Below are positions 14,446 through 23,108 of a DNA stretch of 26,676 nt, one piece after another. Each line of letters starts with the position of its first letter. The first letter of the stretch is position 1. Made by a program: the position numbers and the translations under genes. Under the pieces are notes generated by a model that was not told where the DNA came from, did no database searches, and worked only from the letters and a program-made list of their open reading frames with translations. This DNA is from RGIG6178 sp045118975 (GTDB taxonomy: Bacteria > Bacillota_I > Bacilli_A > RFN20 > DUOF01): assembly GCA_045118975.1 (NCBI GenBank), contig JBGVCT010000015.1, positions 1 to 26,676 of the forward strand. Reading direction: 5' to 3'.

Positions 14446-14646
14446 ATGAATAATATGAAACAAAATCAATCAAATACTTCAAAGAGCAGCAAAAAAGGTT
14501 TAGAGCCAATGAAATATGAAATCGCTAATGAATTTGGAGTTGAGTTAGGTCCTGATGCTAGTGCAAGAGCTAATGGTTCTGTTGGTGGTGAAATCACTAA
14601 GCGTTTAGTATCTTATGCTAAAGGTCAAATGACTCCTAGAGCTTAA
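14446..14646 (+). CDS. alpha/beta-type small acid-soluble spore protein
   Basis: The 66-residue product is an unmistakable alpha/beta SASP. It has MKYEIANEFGVELGPDASAR (about 22-41) including the GPR protease site (cleavage between Glu and Ile in YE-IANEFG), and the DNA-binding RANGSVGGEITKRLV. SASPs coat spore DNA in an A-like form, protect it from UV and heat, and are degraded at germination. The N-terminal 20 residues are Asn/Ser/Lys-rich. A strong GGAGGTG precedes the ATG; the upstream extension of the frame is unlikely. A clear terminator follows. Expression should be forespore-specific (sigma-G), but I could not identify a convincing sigma-G promoter in 14370-14440. Confidence 0.95.
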   Translation: MNNMKQNQSNTSKSSKKGLEPMKYEIANEFGVELGPDASARANGSVGGEITKRLVSYAKGQMTPRA

Positions 14647-14664
14647 TTAAATTAGTTAATATAA

Positions 14665-14690
14665 AGCGGTACCTATGGTACCGCTTTTTT
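14665..14690 (+). terminator. terminator after the spore protein gene
   Basis: AGCGGTACC/GGTACCGCT perfect 9-bp stem with a 3-nt loop and six T. The next gene's AAGGAG follows at once, so that gene is either fed by readthrough or expressed at a low level. Confidence 0.9.
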
Positions 14691-14704
14691 ATAAGGAGAA
14701 ATAT

Positions 14705-15151
14705 ATGTTTTTAGTAATATTTTTATTTTTTATAATCACTATATTCATATTTTTAATTTTTTATCCTTTTAAGGCTACTATTTTTAATGATACAAAATAT
14801 TTATATATCAAAATTTCAAATATCATAACTTTAAAATTAAACCTGTATGCACTTTTTGATGAAAGCAATATTAAAGAACTTAAAAAACAAGCAAAAAATA
14901 TAAAAATACTTAGAAAGTTACAATTTAAAGAAATCGATATTTATATACGTGGATTTAATGCAAATTATAATATTAATGGTGCATATTATGGGATAATTAA
15001 TGCTATTCTTCCTATAGTAAATAACCTGCTAGAAACTCAAGATATTAAGTTCAATTATCTTGTTGATTATAATGGAGAATTATACATTAAATTCAAAAGT
15101 ATAGTAAAAACCAGATTTTATAATATAGTAAAGGCTTTCTATGGATCGTAA
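14705..15151 (+). CDS. small membrane-anchored hypothetical protein
   Basis: The 148-residue protein starts with a very hydrophobic segment (about 2-24, LVIFLFFIITIFIFLIFYPF) and has a basic soluble remainder of beta and helix character (ISNIITLKLNLYALFDESNIKELKKQ, ...YIRGFNANYNINGAYYGIINAI). The layout, a single N-terminal membrane segment followed by a short beta-rich domain, resembles DUF2953 proteins such as YtfI, which sit beside spore genes in Bacillus, but I cannot confirm that by eye. AAGGAG precedes the ATG. It lies directly behind the spore protein terminator with no promoter of its own visible, so a sporulation role is possible but unproven. Confidence 0.65.
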   Translation: MFLVIFLFFIITIFIFLIFYPFKATIFNDTKYLYIKISNIITLKLNLYALFDESNIKELKKQAKNIKILRKLQFKEIDIYIRGFNANYNINGAYYGIINAILPIVNNLLETQDIKFNYLVDYNGELYIKFKSIVKTRFYNIVKAFYGS

Positions 15152-15177
15152 TTTTTATAATTTATACTTTTTAATAG

Positions 15178-15206
15178 TTGTTTTTACCACTCTTTAAGCA
15201 TATAAT
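15178..15206 (+). promoter_or_regulatory. promoter of the ABC transporter gene
   Basis: TTGTTT (15178-15183), 17-bp spacer, TATAAT (15201-15206), just ahead of GGAGG at 15221. Confidence 0.65.
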
Positions 15207-15232
15207 ATTTCTAGTTTTTTGGAGGGATGCTA

Positions 15233-17950
15233 ATGCTTAAACTTATTGACATAAAAAAGGACTATAAAGTTGCTGACACTATAGTGCCTGCATTAAAGGG
15301 TGTTTCAATTACATTCAGAAAAAATGAATTTGTTTCTATCTTGGGGCCTAGTGGTTGTGGTAAGACTACATTACTTAACATTATTGGAGGATTAGATAAA
15401 TATACCAGTGGTGATCTATTCATTAATGGAAAAAGTACAAAAGAATATAAAGACAGAGATTGGGATGTATATAGAAACCATAGAATTGGGTTCATCTTCC
15501 AAAGTTATAATTTAATTCCTCATCAAACTGTTTTAGGTAATGTTGAACTAGCACTTACTATTGCTGGAATTGGTAAAGAAGAAAGAATAAGAAGAGCTAA
15601 AGAAGCATTAGATAGAGTGGGATTAAAAGATCAATATTATAAGCATCCGAATCAATTATCTGGTGGACAATGTCAAAGAGTAGCAATCGCAAGAGCATTA
15701 GTAAATGAACCTGAAATCTTATTAGCAGATGAACCAACCGGAGCTTTAGACACAGTTACAAGTGTTCAAATCATGGATTTAATAAAAGAAATATCTAAGT
15801 CTAAGTTAGTCATCATGGTTACTCATAACCCTGAACTTGCAGAACAATATTCTTCAAGAATCATAAGATTATTAGATGGTAATTTAATTGAGGACACTAA
15901 TCCTTTTAAAGAGGGTAAAGTTACTAAAGTAATTGAACAAGAAGTAAATGAAAAAGCAAAGATGTCTTTATGGACAGCATTCAAATTGTCTTTTAGAAAT
16001 CTAAAGAGTAAATTTAAAAGAGCATTAATGGTATGTCTTGCTTCATCAATTGGTATTGTTGGAGTATCTTCTGTACTATCTATCTCTACAGGTATTAAAA
16101 CTTATATCAGTGACATGCAAGATGACATGTTAAGTGGAAATCCACTTGTGATTTCTGAATCCACAATAGATATAAATGCATTAATGGCTAACATGTCTGC
16201 AGAAGATAAGAAAAATGCTGTTAAACAATCTATTAAAGATGGTTATGTAAATGTTAACTCTGTTGTTGAATATCTTGTTAAGCAAGGTGAAACCATGGAA
16301 AATTTACGAGTAACTAATGATATTAATGATGAATACATCAAATATGTTGAAGGTATGCCTGCAGAATTTTATGTGGCAATTAGCAAAAATTATGGAATTA
16401 ATATTGCTAATAACTTATACACAGATATGAACTTTATCGAAGGCGAAAATAAACCTCATTCGATAACTGCTATAACAGAGATTTATACTTCACTACTTAA
16501 AGAAACTGAGTTTAAAGATTATGCTTCAATGGTATCTCAATTATCTTCACCATTCTCTCAATCTTTAAACAATAAAGATTACTTGTTGACTCAATATGAT
16601 ATTATTAGCGATTCAAGCAAGAGTAAAGTTGCCACTGAATATAATGAAATTATGATCGTTGTAAATAAGGATCAAGAGTTAAATGACTTATTACTTGCTC
16701 AACTAGGATATTACACTCAAGAAGAATTCTTAAACATTGTGTATAAAGCTGTAGAGAATGAAGAAACTCCATTAGCGGAAAGAAAATATAATCCAGATTT
16801 AGATAAAGGAAGATTTAGCTATGATGAATTATTAGATAAAACTTTCACTTGGTATCCAAATGATGTAGTATTCACCAAAGCTGATCCTAGTAATCCTCTA
16901 GCAAAAGCCAATCCATTCTCATATAATCCATTTGCTGAGTCAACTTGGGAGAATGGAATAGAGTTAAAAGTTACTGCTGTTCTTAAACCTAAAGAAACTT
17001 TAAACTATGGTAGTTTATCTAGTGGATTCTATTATACTAGTGCACTAACAGAGAAAATATTAGAAGCCAATAAAAACAGCGAGATTGTTAATTATTTAAA
17101 TGATCCTGCAAATGAAAAATTAGGCAAAACTTTAACTAGTACAATTACAACTCTACCTGGGATTGGTGAGAAACCTGTTGGTGTAACTTATCCATATACA
17201 TACAAATTAGATAACACAGCTAGTTCAACAATTAAAGAAGGCATTGGATTTGTTGGAGAAAAAGATGCAATGGTTGCTCTAGCTGGTATGATGGGTGGAG
17301 GAAATATATCTGATGTATATAGATTAACAACTAGACACTTAGCTGGAGAAACTCTTCCTAGTTCAATTGCTATATATCCAACTAACTTTGAACAAAAAGA
17401 TAATGTAAATGCCTATCTTGATAGATGGAATAGCGATGAAACAATTGTAGTAGATGGTGTAGAGCTTAAAGCAGAACAAAGAAGTGAAATCAAATATACT
17501 GATACTTTGGGATTAGTAATAGATATCATGAACAGTTTGATTGATATTATTACAGTAGCCTTAGTAGCGTTTACATCATTATCATTAGTAGTTTCTACAG
17601 TAATGATTGGTATAATTATTTATGTTTCAGTAATTGAAAGAATAAAAGAAATTGGTGTTATCAGATCTCTTGGAGGTAGAAAGAAGGACGTATCTCACTT
17701 GTTCAACGCAGAATCAATTATCATTGGTACTACAAGTGGTGCAATTGGTGTGGGCGTCACATATCTACTTGGTGCAATAGCAAATATAATTGTCTACAAT
17801 CTAGTAGAGGTAAGAAGAATTGCTATATTACCATTAAACTATGCAATAATTATAATTTTAGTAAGTGTATTACTAACTGCAATATCTGGTCTAGTACCTG
17901 CTTCACTTGCTGCTAAAAAAGATCCTGTAATTGCACTAAGAACTGAATAA
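15233..17950 (+). CDS. ABC transporter, fused ATPase and FtsX-type permease (MacB-like)
   Basis: The 905-residue protein fuses an ATPase (about 1-230) to a permease. The ATPase has Walker A GPSGCGKTT (38-46), Q-loop Q90, signature LSGGQ (142-146, followed by Cys rather than the usual Gln), Walker B ILLADEPTG and H-loop H198. TM1 lies at about 264-285. A large extracytoplasmic region of about 450 residues follows. Near the C-terminus are three more segments of the FtsX core (ITVALVAFTSLSLVVSTVMI, TSGAIGVGVTYLLGAIANII, IIIILVSVLLTAISGL). This is the type VII ABC (mechanotransmission) architecture used for lipoprotein, peptide or antibiotic handling. The second ATG is chosen because GGAGG is seven bases upstream. 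No accessory protein or two-component system is adjacent; the substrate is unknown. Confidence 0.9.
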   Translation: MLKLIDIKKDYKVADTIVPALKGVSITFRKNEFVSILGPSGCGKTTLLNIIGGLDKYTSGDLFINGKSTKEYKDRDWDVYRNHRIGFIFQSYNLIPHQTVLGNVELALTIAGIGKEERIRRAKEALDRVGLKDQYYKHPNQLSGGQCQRVAIARALVNEPEILLADEPTGALDTVTSVQIMDLIKEISKSKLVIMVTHNPELAEQYSSRIIRLLDGNLIEDTNPFKEGKVTKVIEQEVNEKAKMSLWTAFKLSFRNLKSKFKRALMVCLASSIGIVGVSSVLSISTGIKTYISDMQDDMLSGNPLVISESTIDINALMANMSAEDKKNAVKQSIKDGYVNVNSVVEYLVKQGETMENLRVTNDINDEYIKYVEGMPAEFYVAISKNYGINIANNLYTDMNFIEGENKPHSITAITEIYTSLLKETEFKDYASMVSQLSSPFSQSLNNKDYLLTQYDIISDSSKSKVATEYNEIMIVVNKDQELNDLLLAQLGYYTQEEFLNIVYKAVENEETPLAERKYNPDLDKGRFSYDELLDKTFTWYPNDVVFTKADPSNPLAKANPFSYNPFAESTWENGIELKVTAVLKPKETLNYGSLSSGFYYTSALTEKILEANKNSEIVNYLNDPANEKLGKTLTSTITTLPGIGEKPVGVTYPYTYKLDNTASSTIKEGIGFVGEKDAMVALAGMMGGGNISDVYRLTTRHLAGETLPSSIAIYPTNFEQKDNVNAYLDRWNSDETIVVDGVELKAEQRSEIKYTDTLGLVIDIMNSLIDIITVALVAFTSLSLVVSTVMIGIIIYVSVIERIKEIGVIRSLGGRKKDVSHLFNAESIIIGTTSGAIGVGVTYLLGAIANIIVYNLVEVRRIAILPLNYAIIIILVSVLLTAISGLVPASLAAKKDPVIALRTE

Positions 17951-17955
17951 AAAAT

Positions 17956-17986
17956 AAAAGATGTATTATAGCAATACATCTTTTTT
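17956..17986 (+). terminator. terminator after the ABC transporter gene
   Basis: AAAAGATGTATT/AATACATCTTTT 12-bp stem with a 5-nt loop and T run. Confidence 0.88.
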
Positions 17987-18002
17987 ATTTCGATTTTTTT
18001 AC

Positions 18003-18033
18003 AAATAAAAATAGGATTTTTGAATCCTATTTT
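18003..18033 (-). terminator. terminator of the minus-strand HAD / small membrane protein unit
   Basis: AAAATAGGATT/AATCCTATTTT 11-bp stem with a 4-nt loop, then a U-rich tail on the minus strand. The TAG stop of the 98-aa gene is inside the stem. Confidence 0.8.
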
Positions 18034-18323
18034 GCATTATATTTTTTCTTAAGTTCTCTAAATAGTAATACTATTAATAATCCTGCAGTATTAATAATTG
18101 TCATCCATTTTCCAACATTTAATAAGTTTAGAACTTTTTCTTCCTCTTTACCCATTAATACAGCTTCTTGATCAGTAAATGTTTCTGTATACCAAGTTTC
18201 TATTTTTAATGTTGGTCCTTCTGCAAATGCTGCTATACCAAGAGTTACCATTGATACAACCCATAATGTAGCAAATATTGACACTAATACGATAAACCAA
18301 ACTTTTTGACTTTTCTTACTCAT
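18027..18323 (-). CDS. small two-TM hypothetical membrane protein
   Basis: The 98-residue protein has two hydrophobic helices, at about 9-33 (WFIVLVSIFATLWVVSMVTLGIAAF) and 73-89 (WMTIINTAGLLIVLLF), joined by a polar acidic loop that probably faces outside. A positive C-terminus (RELKKKYNAK) points inward. No family recognised. AGGAG precedes the ATG. It lies 56 bases behind the HAD gene on the same strand with no promoter or terminator clearly between, so it is likely co-transcribed with it. Its stop codon is inside the terminator stem. Confidence 0.7.
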   Translation of the reverse strand: MSKKSQKVWFIVLVSIFATLWVVSMVTLGIAAFAEGPTLKIETWYTETFTDQEAVLMGKEEEKVLNLLNVGKWMTIINTAGLLIVLLFRELKKKYNAK

Positions 18324-18379
18324 ATAATAATCTCCTCACAAACATAATTGATAATAACAAAAAAAACATTTATTAACAA

Positions 18380-19936
18380 TTACTTATTTAACTTTTCTAT
18401 TTCTTTTTCTAGTTTTGCACTAAAAGAGTCAAAATCAGTATATAAATTTTTCTCTTCTTTTATACACTCTATTGATACTTTATTTAACACTTCATAAGCA
18501 TCTTCTTCATTAAATTTCTTAACTTCATTTATTAACTTATTAGATTCCTTTAATAATCCTTTATTAATATCTGTTGCCTCCAAAGTAGATAGTAAACTTA
18601 ACATCAATGTCTTATCATCTTCATCTAGTTCATAAATTATAGCACCTTGTAATACTGCAACCTTGCTTGCAACATACAAATTTAATACATTGAACAAGTA
18701 AAACAAATTAAAGTGTCGAGTTGTAGTATCTATAAGTTTAATTAAAGAATCCTCTAAACCATCTTTAATTCTTTCATTATCTAAACACAAATTAATTATT
18801 TCTAATACATTCGAAACTGCCAAACATAAGTCTCTATTATAAATAATTCTACCATGTTCATTTGGATCATTTACCATGTTATTAACTATCTTATAATTAT
18901 AATGCTTTATAAAATATTTTAGTTCTTTTGTAATCTCTTGTGGGTATCTAAATAATCCTTTTATAATCTTGTGAAAAAATCCCTTTTTATACTCTTCTTT
19001 TAAGAACTTAAACCTAGCTTTTAATTCATCTTCTTGATACTTATATGTAATAAGTGTATATTCCATAGCTTCTGTAAGTTCAATGTAGTATTTCACAATG
19101 TGATAAAATGTGAAATTACTTGGATGTATATGACACAAATTTAATGTAGCAAGTTGAGCAAAATCTCTAATAGTACGCGAATAATTCTCTTTATAATAAA
19201 CAACCTCTTCATCTTTTATAAGAAAAGAATTTTCAAAATAATCAAACATGCTAATGTCATTGTTATCATCACCTATAACATAAACTTCTTTCTTATCTAT
19301 TCCTAACTCTCCAACAAGTTTTTCTAAAGCAGCACCTTTGCTACACTCACTAGATATAACTTCAATAGCACCTTTACAATAACTTGCAAAGATAGGCATT
19401 TGAGAATCTCTTAATTGCTTAAAAACTTCTACTTTATTTTCTTTATCCACTACAATATTCAGCTTCATTAGACTTCTATTTCCATGTAATACCTTATTAA
19501 CTTCTTCTTTATCTTTTATTGTAAAATACCTGTGTCTAGGTAAATCTTCTACTTCTTTTTCTTCATGTTTTTGTCTTTTTTCATCATCGCTATTTATAGT
19601 GTAAATATTATTTTTATCATCCATCAAAAATATAGTGTAATAATCAAACTTTTCTTTTACATAATCAATGATTTTGATTGCAGTGTTTTTATCAAGTTTT
19701 TTCTTATAGATTGCTTTTCCATCAACATAAACAGCTGCACCATTATAAGCAACAAAATTTTCCTTTATCCCTAATTCCTTACAAACACCTTTTATAAATT
19801 TTTCATTTCTTCCACTAACAATTAAAACATCATCAAAGGCCTTTAAAACTTCTCTATTCTTATCAGGAATTAAATTTATTGGATCTAGAGGAGCTAATAG
19901 AGTTCCATCTAAATCAGTAGCAAGATATTTAGCCAT
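18380..19936 (-). CDS. HAD-superfamily phosphatase (Cof-like) with long C-terminal extension
   Basis: Residues 1-260 form a Cof/Cap-IIB HAD phosphatase: nucleophile motif DLDGTLL (D8, D10), motif II VSGR (S41), Lys200 in ECSKGAALEKL, and motif III/IV GDDNNDISMF (D223, D224, D227). Such enzymes dephosphorylate sugar phosphates, nucleotides or PLP. Residues 265-518 are an all-helical extension without a family I recognise (HPSNFTFYHIVKYYIEL...NLFYLFNVLNLYVASKVAVL...). Stand-alone Cof proteins are about 270 aa, so the protein is nearly doubled in length. The ATG follows AAGGTG. Its promoter is covered by a 20-bp perfect palindrome, and it is probably co-transcribed with the 98-aa membrane protein. 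Confidence 0.85.
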   Translation of the reverse strand: MAKYLATDLDGTLLAPLDPINLIPDKNREVLKAFDDVLIVSGRNEKFIKGVCKELGIKENFVAYNGAAVYVDGKAIYKKKLDKNTAIKIIDYVKEKFDYYTIFLMDDKNNIYTINSDDEKRQKHEEKEVEDLPRHRYFTIKDKEEVNKVLHGNRSLMKLNIVVDKENKVEVFKQLRDSQMPIFASYCKGAIEVISSECSKGAALEKLVGELGIDKKEVYVIGDDNNDISMFDYFENSFLIKDEEVVYYKENYSRTIRDFAQLATLNLCHIHPSNFTFYHIVKYYIELTEAMEYTLITYKYQEDELKARFKFLKEEYKKGFFHKIIKGLFRYPQEITKELKYFIKHYNYKIVNNMVNDPNEHGRIIYNRDLCLAVSNVLEIINLCLDNERIKDGLEDSLIKLIDTTTRHFNLFYLFNVLNLYVASKVAVLQGAIIYELDEDDKTLMLSLLSTLEATDINKGLLKESNKLINEVKKFNEEDAYEVLNKVSIECIKEEKNLYTDFDSFSAKLEKEIEKLNK

Positions 19937-19946
19937 AACATCACCT

Positions 19947-19981
19947 TATTTTAGTATACTAAAATATTATTTTTTTTGAAA
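19947..19981 (-). promoter_or_regulatory. promoter of HAD gene overlapped by 20-bp palindromic operator candidate
   Basis: TATTTTAGTATACTAAAATA (19947-19966) is a perfect 20-bp inverted repeat. The minus-strand -10 TATACT (19958-19953) lies inside it, with a weak -35 TTTCAA (19981-19976) at 17-bp spacing. An operator for a dimeric repressor is likely. The site lies 41 bases from the alaS -35, so it mainly affects the HAD gene. Confidence 0.55.
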
Positions 19982-20006
19982 CATGTGAAACAAAAACTTA
20001 TAGTAA

Positions 20007-20034
20007 TTGCAAAAAATATCTATTATGCTATAAT
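20007..20034 (+). promoter_or_regulatory. alaS promoter
   Basis: TTGCAA (20007-20012), 16-bp spacer, TATAAT (20029-20034) with TGC ahead (extended -10). Only about 22 bases separate the likely start site from the ATG, so there is no room for a T-box leader. Confidence 0.75.
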
Positions 20035-20063
20035 ATTTGAGTTAATATGGGAGTGATGCATAT

Positions 20064-22682
20064 ATGAAATATATGACAAGTGAAGAAATTAGAAATACTT
20101 GGATAGAATTTTGGAAGAGTAAAGGACATGCTGTAGAAGAGAGCGCAAACTTAATTCCTAATGGGGATAAGAGCTTGCTTTGGATAAACGCCGGTGTTGC
20201 GGCACTTAAGAAATATTTTGATGGAAGTGTAACACCTAAAAACAGAAGAATTGTTAATGTTCAAAAGGCAATTAGAACTAATGATATCGATAATGTTGGT
20301 TTTACTGCTAGACATCATACATTCTTTGAAATGCTAGGTAACTTCTCAATCGGTGACTACTTTAGAGATGAAGTAATCCCTTGGGCATATGAGTTATTAA
20401 CTGATGAAAAATGGTTTGGTATACCTGTAGAAAAATTATATTTTACAACTTATATCGATGATGTTGACACTCAAAACCTATGGAAGAGTTTAGGAGTACC
20501 TGCAGATCATATTATTCCACTTGAAGGAAACTTCTGGGAAATTGGAGAAGGTCCTTGTGGTCCTGACACAGAAATTTTCTTTGATAGAGGAGAATCTTGG
20601 GATAAAGATAACATTGGTGTAGATCTAATTAGAAAAGACTTAGATAATGATAGATATATTGAAATATGGAACATCGTTTTCTCTCAATTTAATGCAAAAG
20701 AAGGCGTTGAAAGAAAAGATTATAAAGAACTTCCATATAAGAATATTGATACAGGTAGTGGATTTGAAAGATTTTGTTGTGTTCTTCAAGGAGCTGAAAC
20801 AAACTTTGAAACAGATGTTTTCTTACCAATTATCAAGGAAATCGAAAAGAATAGTAAATTGCCTTATGAGGGAGAATACAAGTTCTATTATAGAGTTATA
20901 GCAGATCACATAAGAACATGTACATTTGCTTTAACTGATGGTGCTATGTTTTCTAATGAAGGTAGAGGTTATGTATTAAGAAGAATCATTAGACGTGCTT
21001 TAAGATATGCTAAAAAATTAGGTATTAATGATTCATTTATGTATAAACTAGTGCCTGTAGTTAGAGATATTATGAAGAGTTATTATCCAACTCTAGTAAC
21101 TAGATGTGACTATGTAAGCGAGTTAATAAAAATTGAAGAAGATAAGTTTAAGACAACTTTAACAAGTGGTGAAAATCTACTTAAGGAAGTAATTGAATCA
21201 ACTCAAGCAGATACAATATCTGGTAAAGATGCCTTCAAATTATATGATACTTATGGATTCCCTATTGAATTAACTGTTGAAATCGCTGGAGAATCTAATA
21301 AGAAAGTTAATATGGATGAATTCAAACTTGAACTTGAAGAGCAAAAAAATAGAGCTAGAAATGCTAGAAAAGAAGAATCTAGCATGAAAGGACAATTTAA
21401 AGATTTATTAGATTGTAAAGTAGAATCTGAGTTTAGTTATGATGCTACATCTTTAACTAGTGAAATTGTATCATTATTCAAAAATGGTGTTAAAGTTGAT
21501 GAAATTACAGATGAGGGTGAAGTTATTGTAAGCAATACTTGTTTCTATGCTGAAATGGGAGGACAAGTAGCTGATAAAGGTATTATTAAATCGAACAATT
21601 TTGTTGCTGATGTAACTAATGTAACTAAAGCACCTAATGGACAACATTTACATTTTGTAAAAGTAGTAAATGGTTCTATAAAATTAAATGATACAGTAAC
21701 TTTAAATATCGATGTTGCAAGAAGAAATGCAATTAGAAAGCATCACTCTGCTGCTCACTTACTACAAAGTGCTCTTAAAGAAGTTTTAGGAGATCACATT
21801 GCTCAAGCAGGTAGTTACGTTGATGATACTAAGACTAGATTTGACTTCAACCACTTCAAGAAAATATCTAGCGAAGAATTAGAGTTAATTGAAAAGAAAG
21901 TAAACGCTGCTATTTTATCAGGTTATCCTGTTGTTACTGAGGTAATGAACATAGAAGATGCAAAGAAGACTAATGCAGTAGCTTTATTCGATGATAAATA
22001 TCAAGATCTAATAAGAGTGGTTAATATGGGTGATTATTCAATTGAGTTCTGTGGAGGTACTCATGTATCAAATACAAATGATATTGGCTTATTTGTTATT
22101 AGAAGCGAAGAGAGTATTTCTTCTGGAGTTAGAAGAATTGAAGCATGTTGTGGAATCAAAGGATATGAGCTTTTAAAAGAAAGAGAAGGACTACTAAAAA
22201 ATGTAGCGACTTCATTAAAGAGTGCATCAATTTATGATGTTAATGAAAAACTAACTGCTACTTTAAATGAATTAAATAAACAAAAAACTCAAATAACTGA
22301 ACTAAAAGAAAAAGTAGCAAGTTATGAACTTAATGCATTACTTAATAATGTTAAGGTAGTAGATGATGTTAACGTTATTATTAATAAAGTTGATAACCTT
22401 AGCGCTGGAGAATTAAATATCATTGCTAGTGGAGTAAAAAATAAATATCCTGATCATTTCTTATTTATTGTAAGCAAGAATGAAGATAAACTATCAATGA
22501 TTTGCCAAGTAAGCGATAAAATGATAAATAAAGGAATATTTGCTGGTGATATTGTTAAAGGTGCTAGTATGTTAGCTAGTGGTAATGGTGGAGGTAGAAA
22601 AGACTTCGCTCAAGCTGGTGCAAAAGATACAAGTAAAGTTGATGATATTATAAATTATGTAAATAATACTATTGGAGCTTAA
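20064..22682 (+). CDS. alaS: alanyl-tRNA synthetase
   Basis: The 872-residue protein has full AlaRS length and domain order. The class II catalytic core has RHHTFFEMLGNFSIGDYF (motif 2 region, about 75-95) and DGAMFSNEGRGYVLRRIIRRALRY. The editing domain has the zinc motif HHSAAHLLQ and CGGTHVSNTNDIG. The C-Ala domain ends in a Gly-rich stretch (ASGNGGGRKDFAQAGAKD). It charges tRNA-Ala and deacylates Ser- or Gly-tRNA-Ala. GGGAGTG precedes the ATG; an ATG four codons later is an alternative. It leads an operon with ruvX and a DUF1292 gene. In Bacillus ireB (yrzL) usually sits between alaS and ruvX; it is absent here. Confidence 0.97.
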   Translation: MKYMTSEEIRNTWIEFWKSKGHAVEESANLIPNGDKSLLWINAGVAALKKYFDGSVTPKNRRIVNVQKAIRTNDIDNVGFTARHHTFFEMLGNFSIGDYFRDEVIPWAYELLTDEKWFGIPVEKLYFTTYIDDVDTQNLWKSLGVPADHIIPLEGNFWEIGEGPCGPDTEIFFDRGESWDKDNIGVDLIRKDLDNDRYIEIWNIVFSQFNAKEGVERKDYKELPYKNIDTGSGFERFCCVLQGAETNFETDVFLPIIKEIEKNSKLPYEGEYKFYYRVIADHIRTCTFALTDGAMFSNEGRGYVLRRIIRRALRYAKKLGINDSFMYKLVPVVRDIMKSYYPTLVTRCDYVSELIKIEEDKFKTTLTSGENLLKEVIESTQADTISGKDAFKLYDTYGFPIELTVEIAGESNKKVNMDEFKLELEEQKNRARNARKEESSMKGQFKDLLDCKVESEFSYDATSLTSEIVSLFKNGVKVDEITDEGEVIVSNTCFYAEMGGQVADKGIIKSNNFVADVTNVTKAPNGQHLHFVKVVNGSIKLNDTVTLNIDVARRNAIRKHHSAAHLLQSALKEVLGDHIAQAGSYVDDTKTRFDFNHFKKISSEELELIEKKVNAAILSGYPVVTEVMNIEDAKKTNAVALFDDKYQDLIRVVNMGDYSIEFCGGTHVSNTNDIGLFVIRSEESISSGVRRIEACCGIKGYELLKEREGLLKNVATSLKSASIYDVNEKLTATLNELNKQKTQITELKEKVASYELNALLNNVKVVDDVNVIINKVDNLSAGELNIIASGVKNKYPDHFLFIVSKNEDKLSMICQVSDKMINKGIFAGDIVKGASMLASGNGGGRKDFAQAGAKDTSKVDDIINYVNNTIGA

Positions 22683-22686
22683 TATA

Positions 22687-23106
22687 ATGAAAGTATTGGG
22701 CTTAGATTTAGGCAGTAGAACCGTAGGCATTGCAATAAGTGATGCCTTAGGAATTATTGCTACTGGAGTAGAAACATATAGATTTCCTGATGATAGATAT
22801 GATTTGGCACTAGCTAGAGTTATAGAAGTAGTCAAGGAAAGAAAAGTAGAAAAAATAGTACTTGGATATCCAAAGCATATGAATGGAGATATAGGTGAAA
22901 AAGCTCTTCTTTGCGAAGATTTTAAAAAGCAACTTGAAGAAGCACTAAATATTGAAGTTTATTTAATGGATGAAAGATGGACAACAAAAGTTGCTAATTC
23001 AAGACTATTAGAGGCTGATTTGTCTAGAAAAAAGAGAAAACAAGTTATTGATAAAATGGCTGCCGTTGTTATATTACAAAATTATCTTGATTTAAGGAGG
23101 AATTAA
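22687..23106 (+). CDS. ruvX: RuvX/YqgF putative Holliday junction resolvase / 16S rRNA processing nuclease
   Basis: The 139-residue protein has the YqgF (RNase H-like) fold: VLGLDLGSRTVGIAISD with the first catalytic Asp at the N-terminus, the VLGYPKHMNG segment (usually GLPxNxDG), and VYLMDERWTT with the conserved Glu. YqgF processes the 5' end of 16S rRNA in E. coli and was also proposed as a junction resolvase. I start at the ATG four bases after the alaS stop rather than at upstream codons inside alaS. It is followed two bases later by the DUF1292 gene, giving tight coupling. Confidence 0.93.
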   Translation: MKVLGLDLGSRTVGIAISDALGIIATGVETYRFPDDRYDLALARVIEVVKERKVEKIVLGYPKHMNGDIGEKALLCEDFKKQLEEALNIEVYLMDERWTTKVANSRLLEADLSRKKRKQVIDKMAAVVILQNYLDLRRN

Positions 23107-23108
23107 TT

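Noticed and set aside
20007..20063. T-box leader for alaS
   Set aside because: The alaS promoter lies about 30 bases from the ATG, leaving no room for a T-box or other riboswitch.
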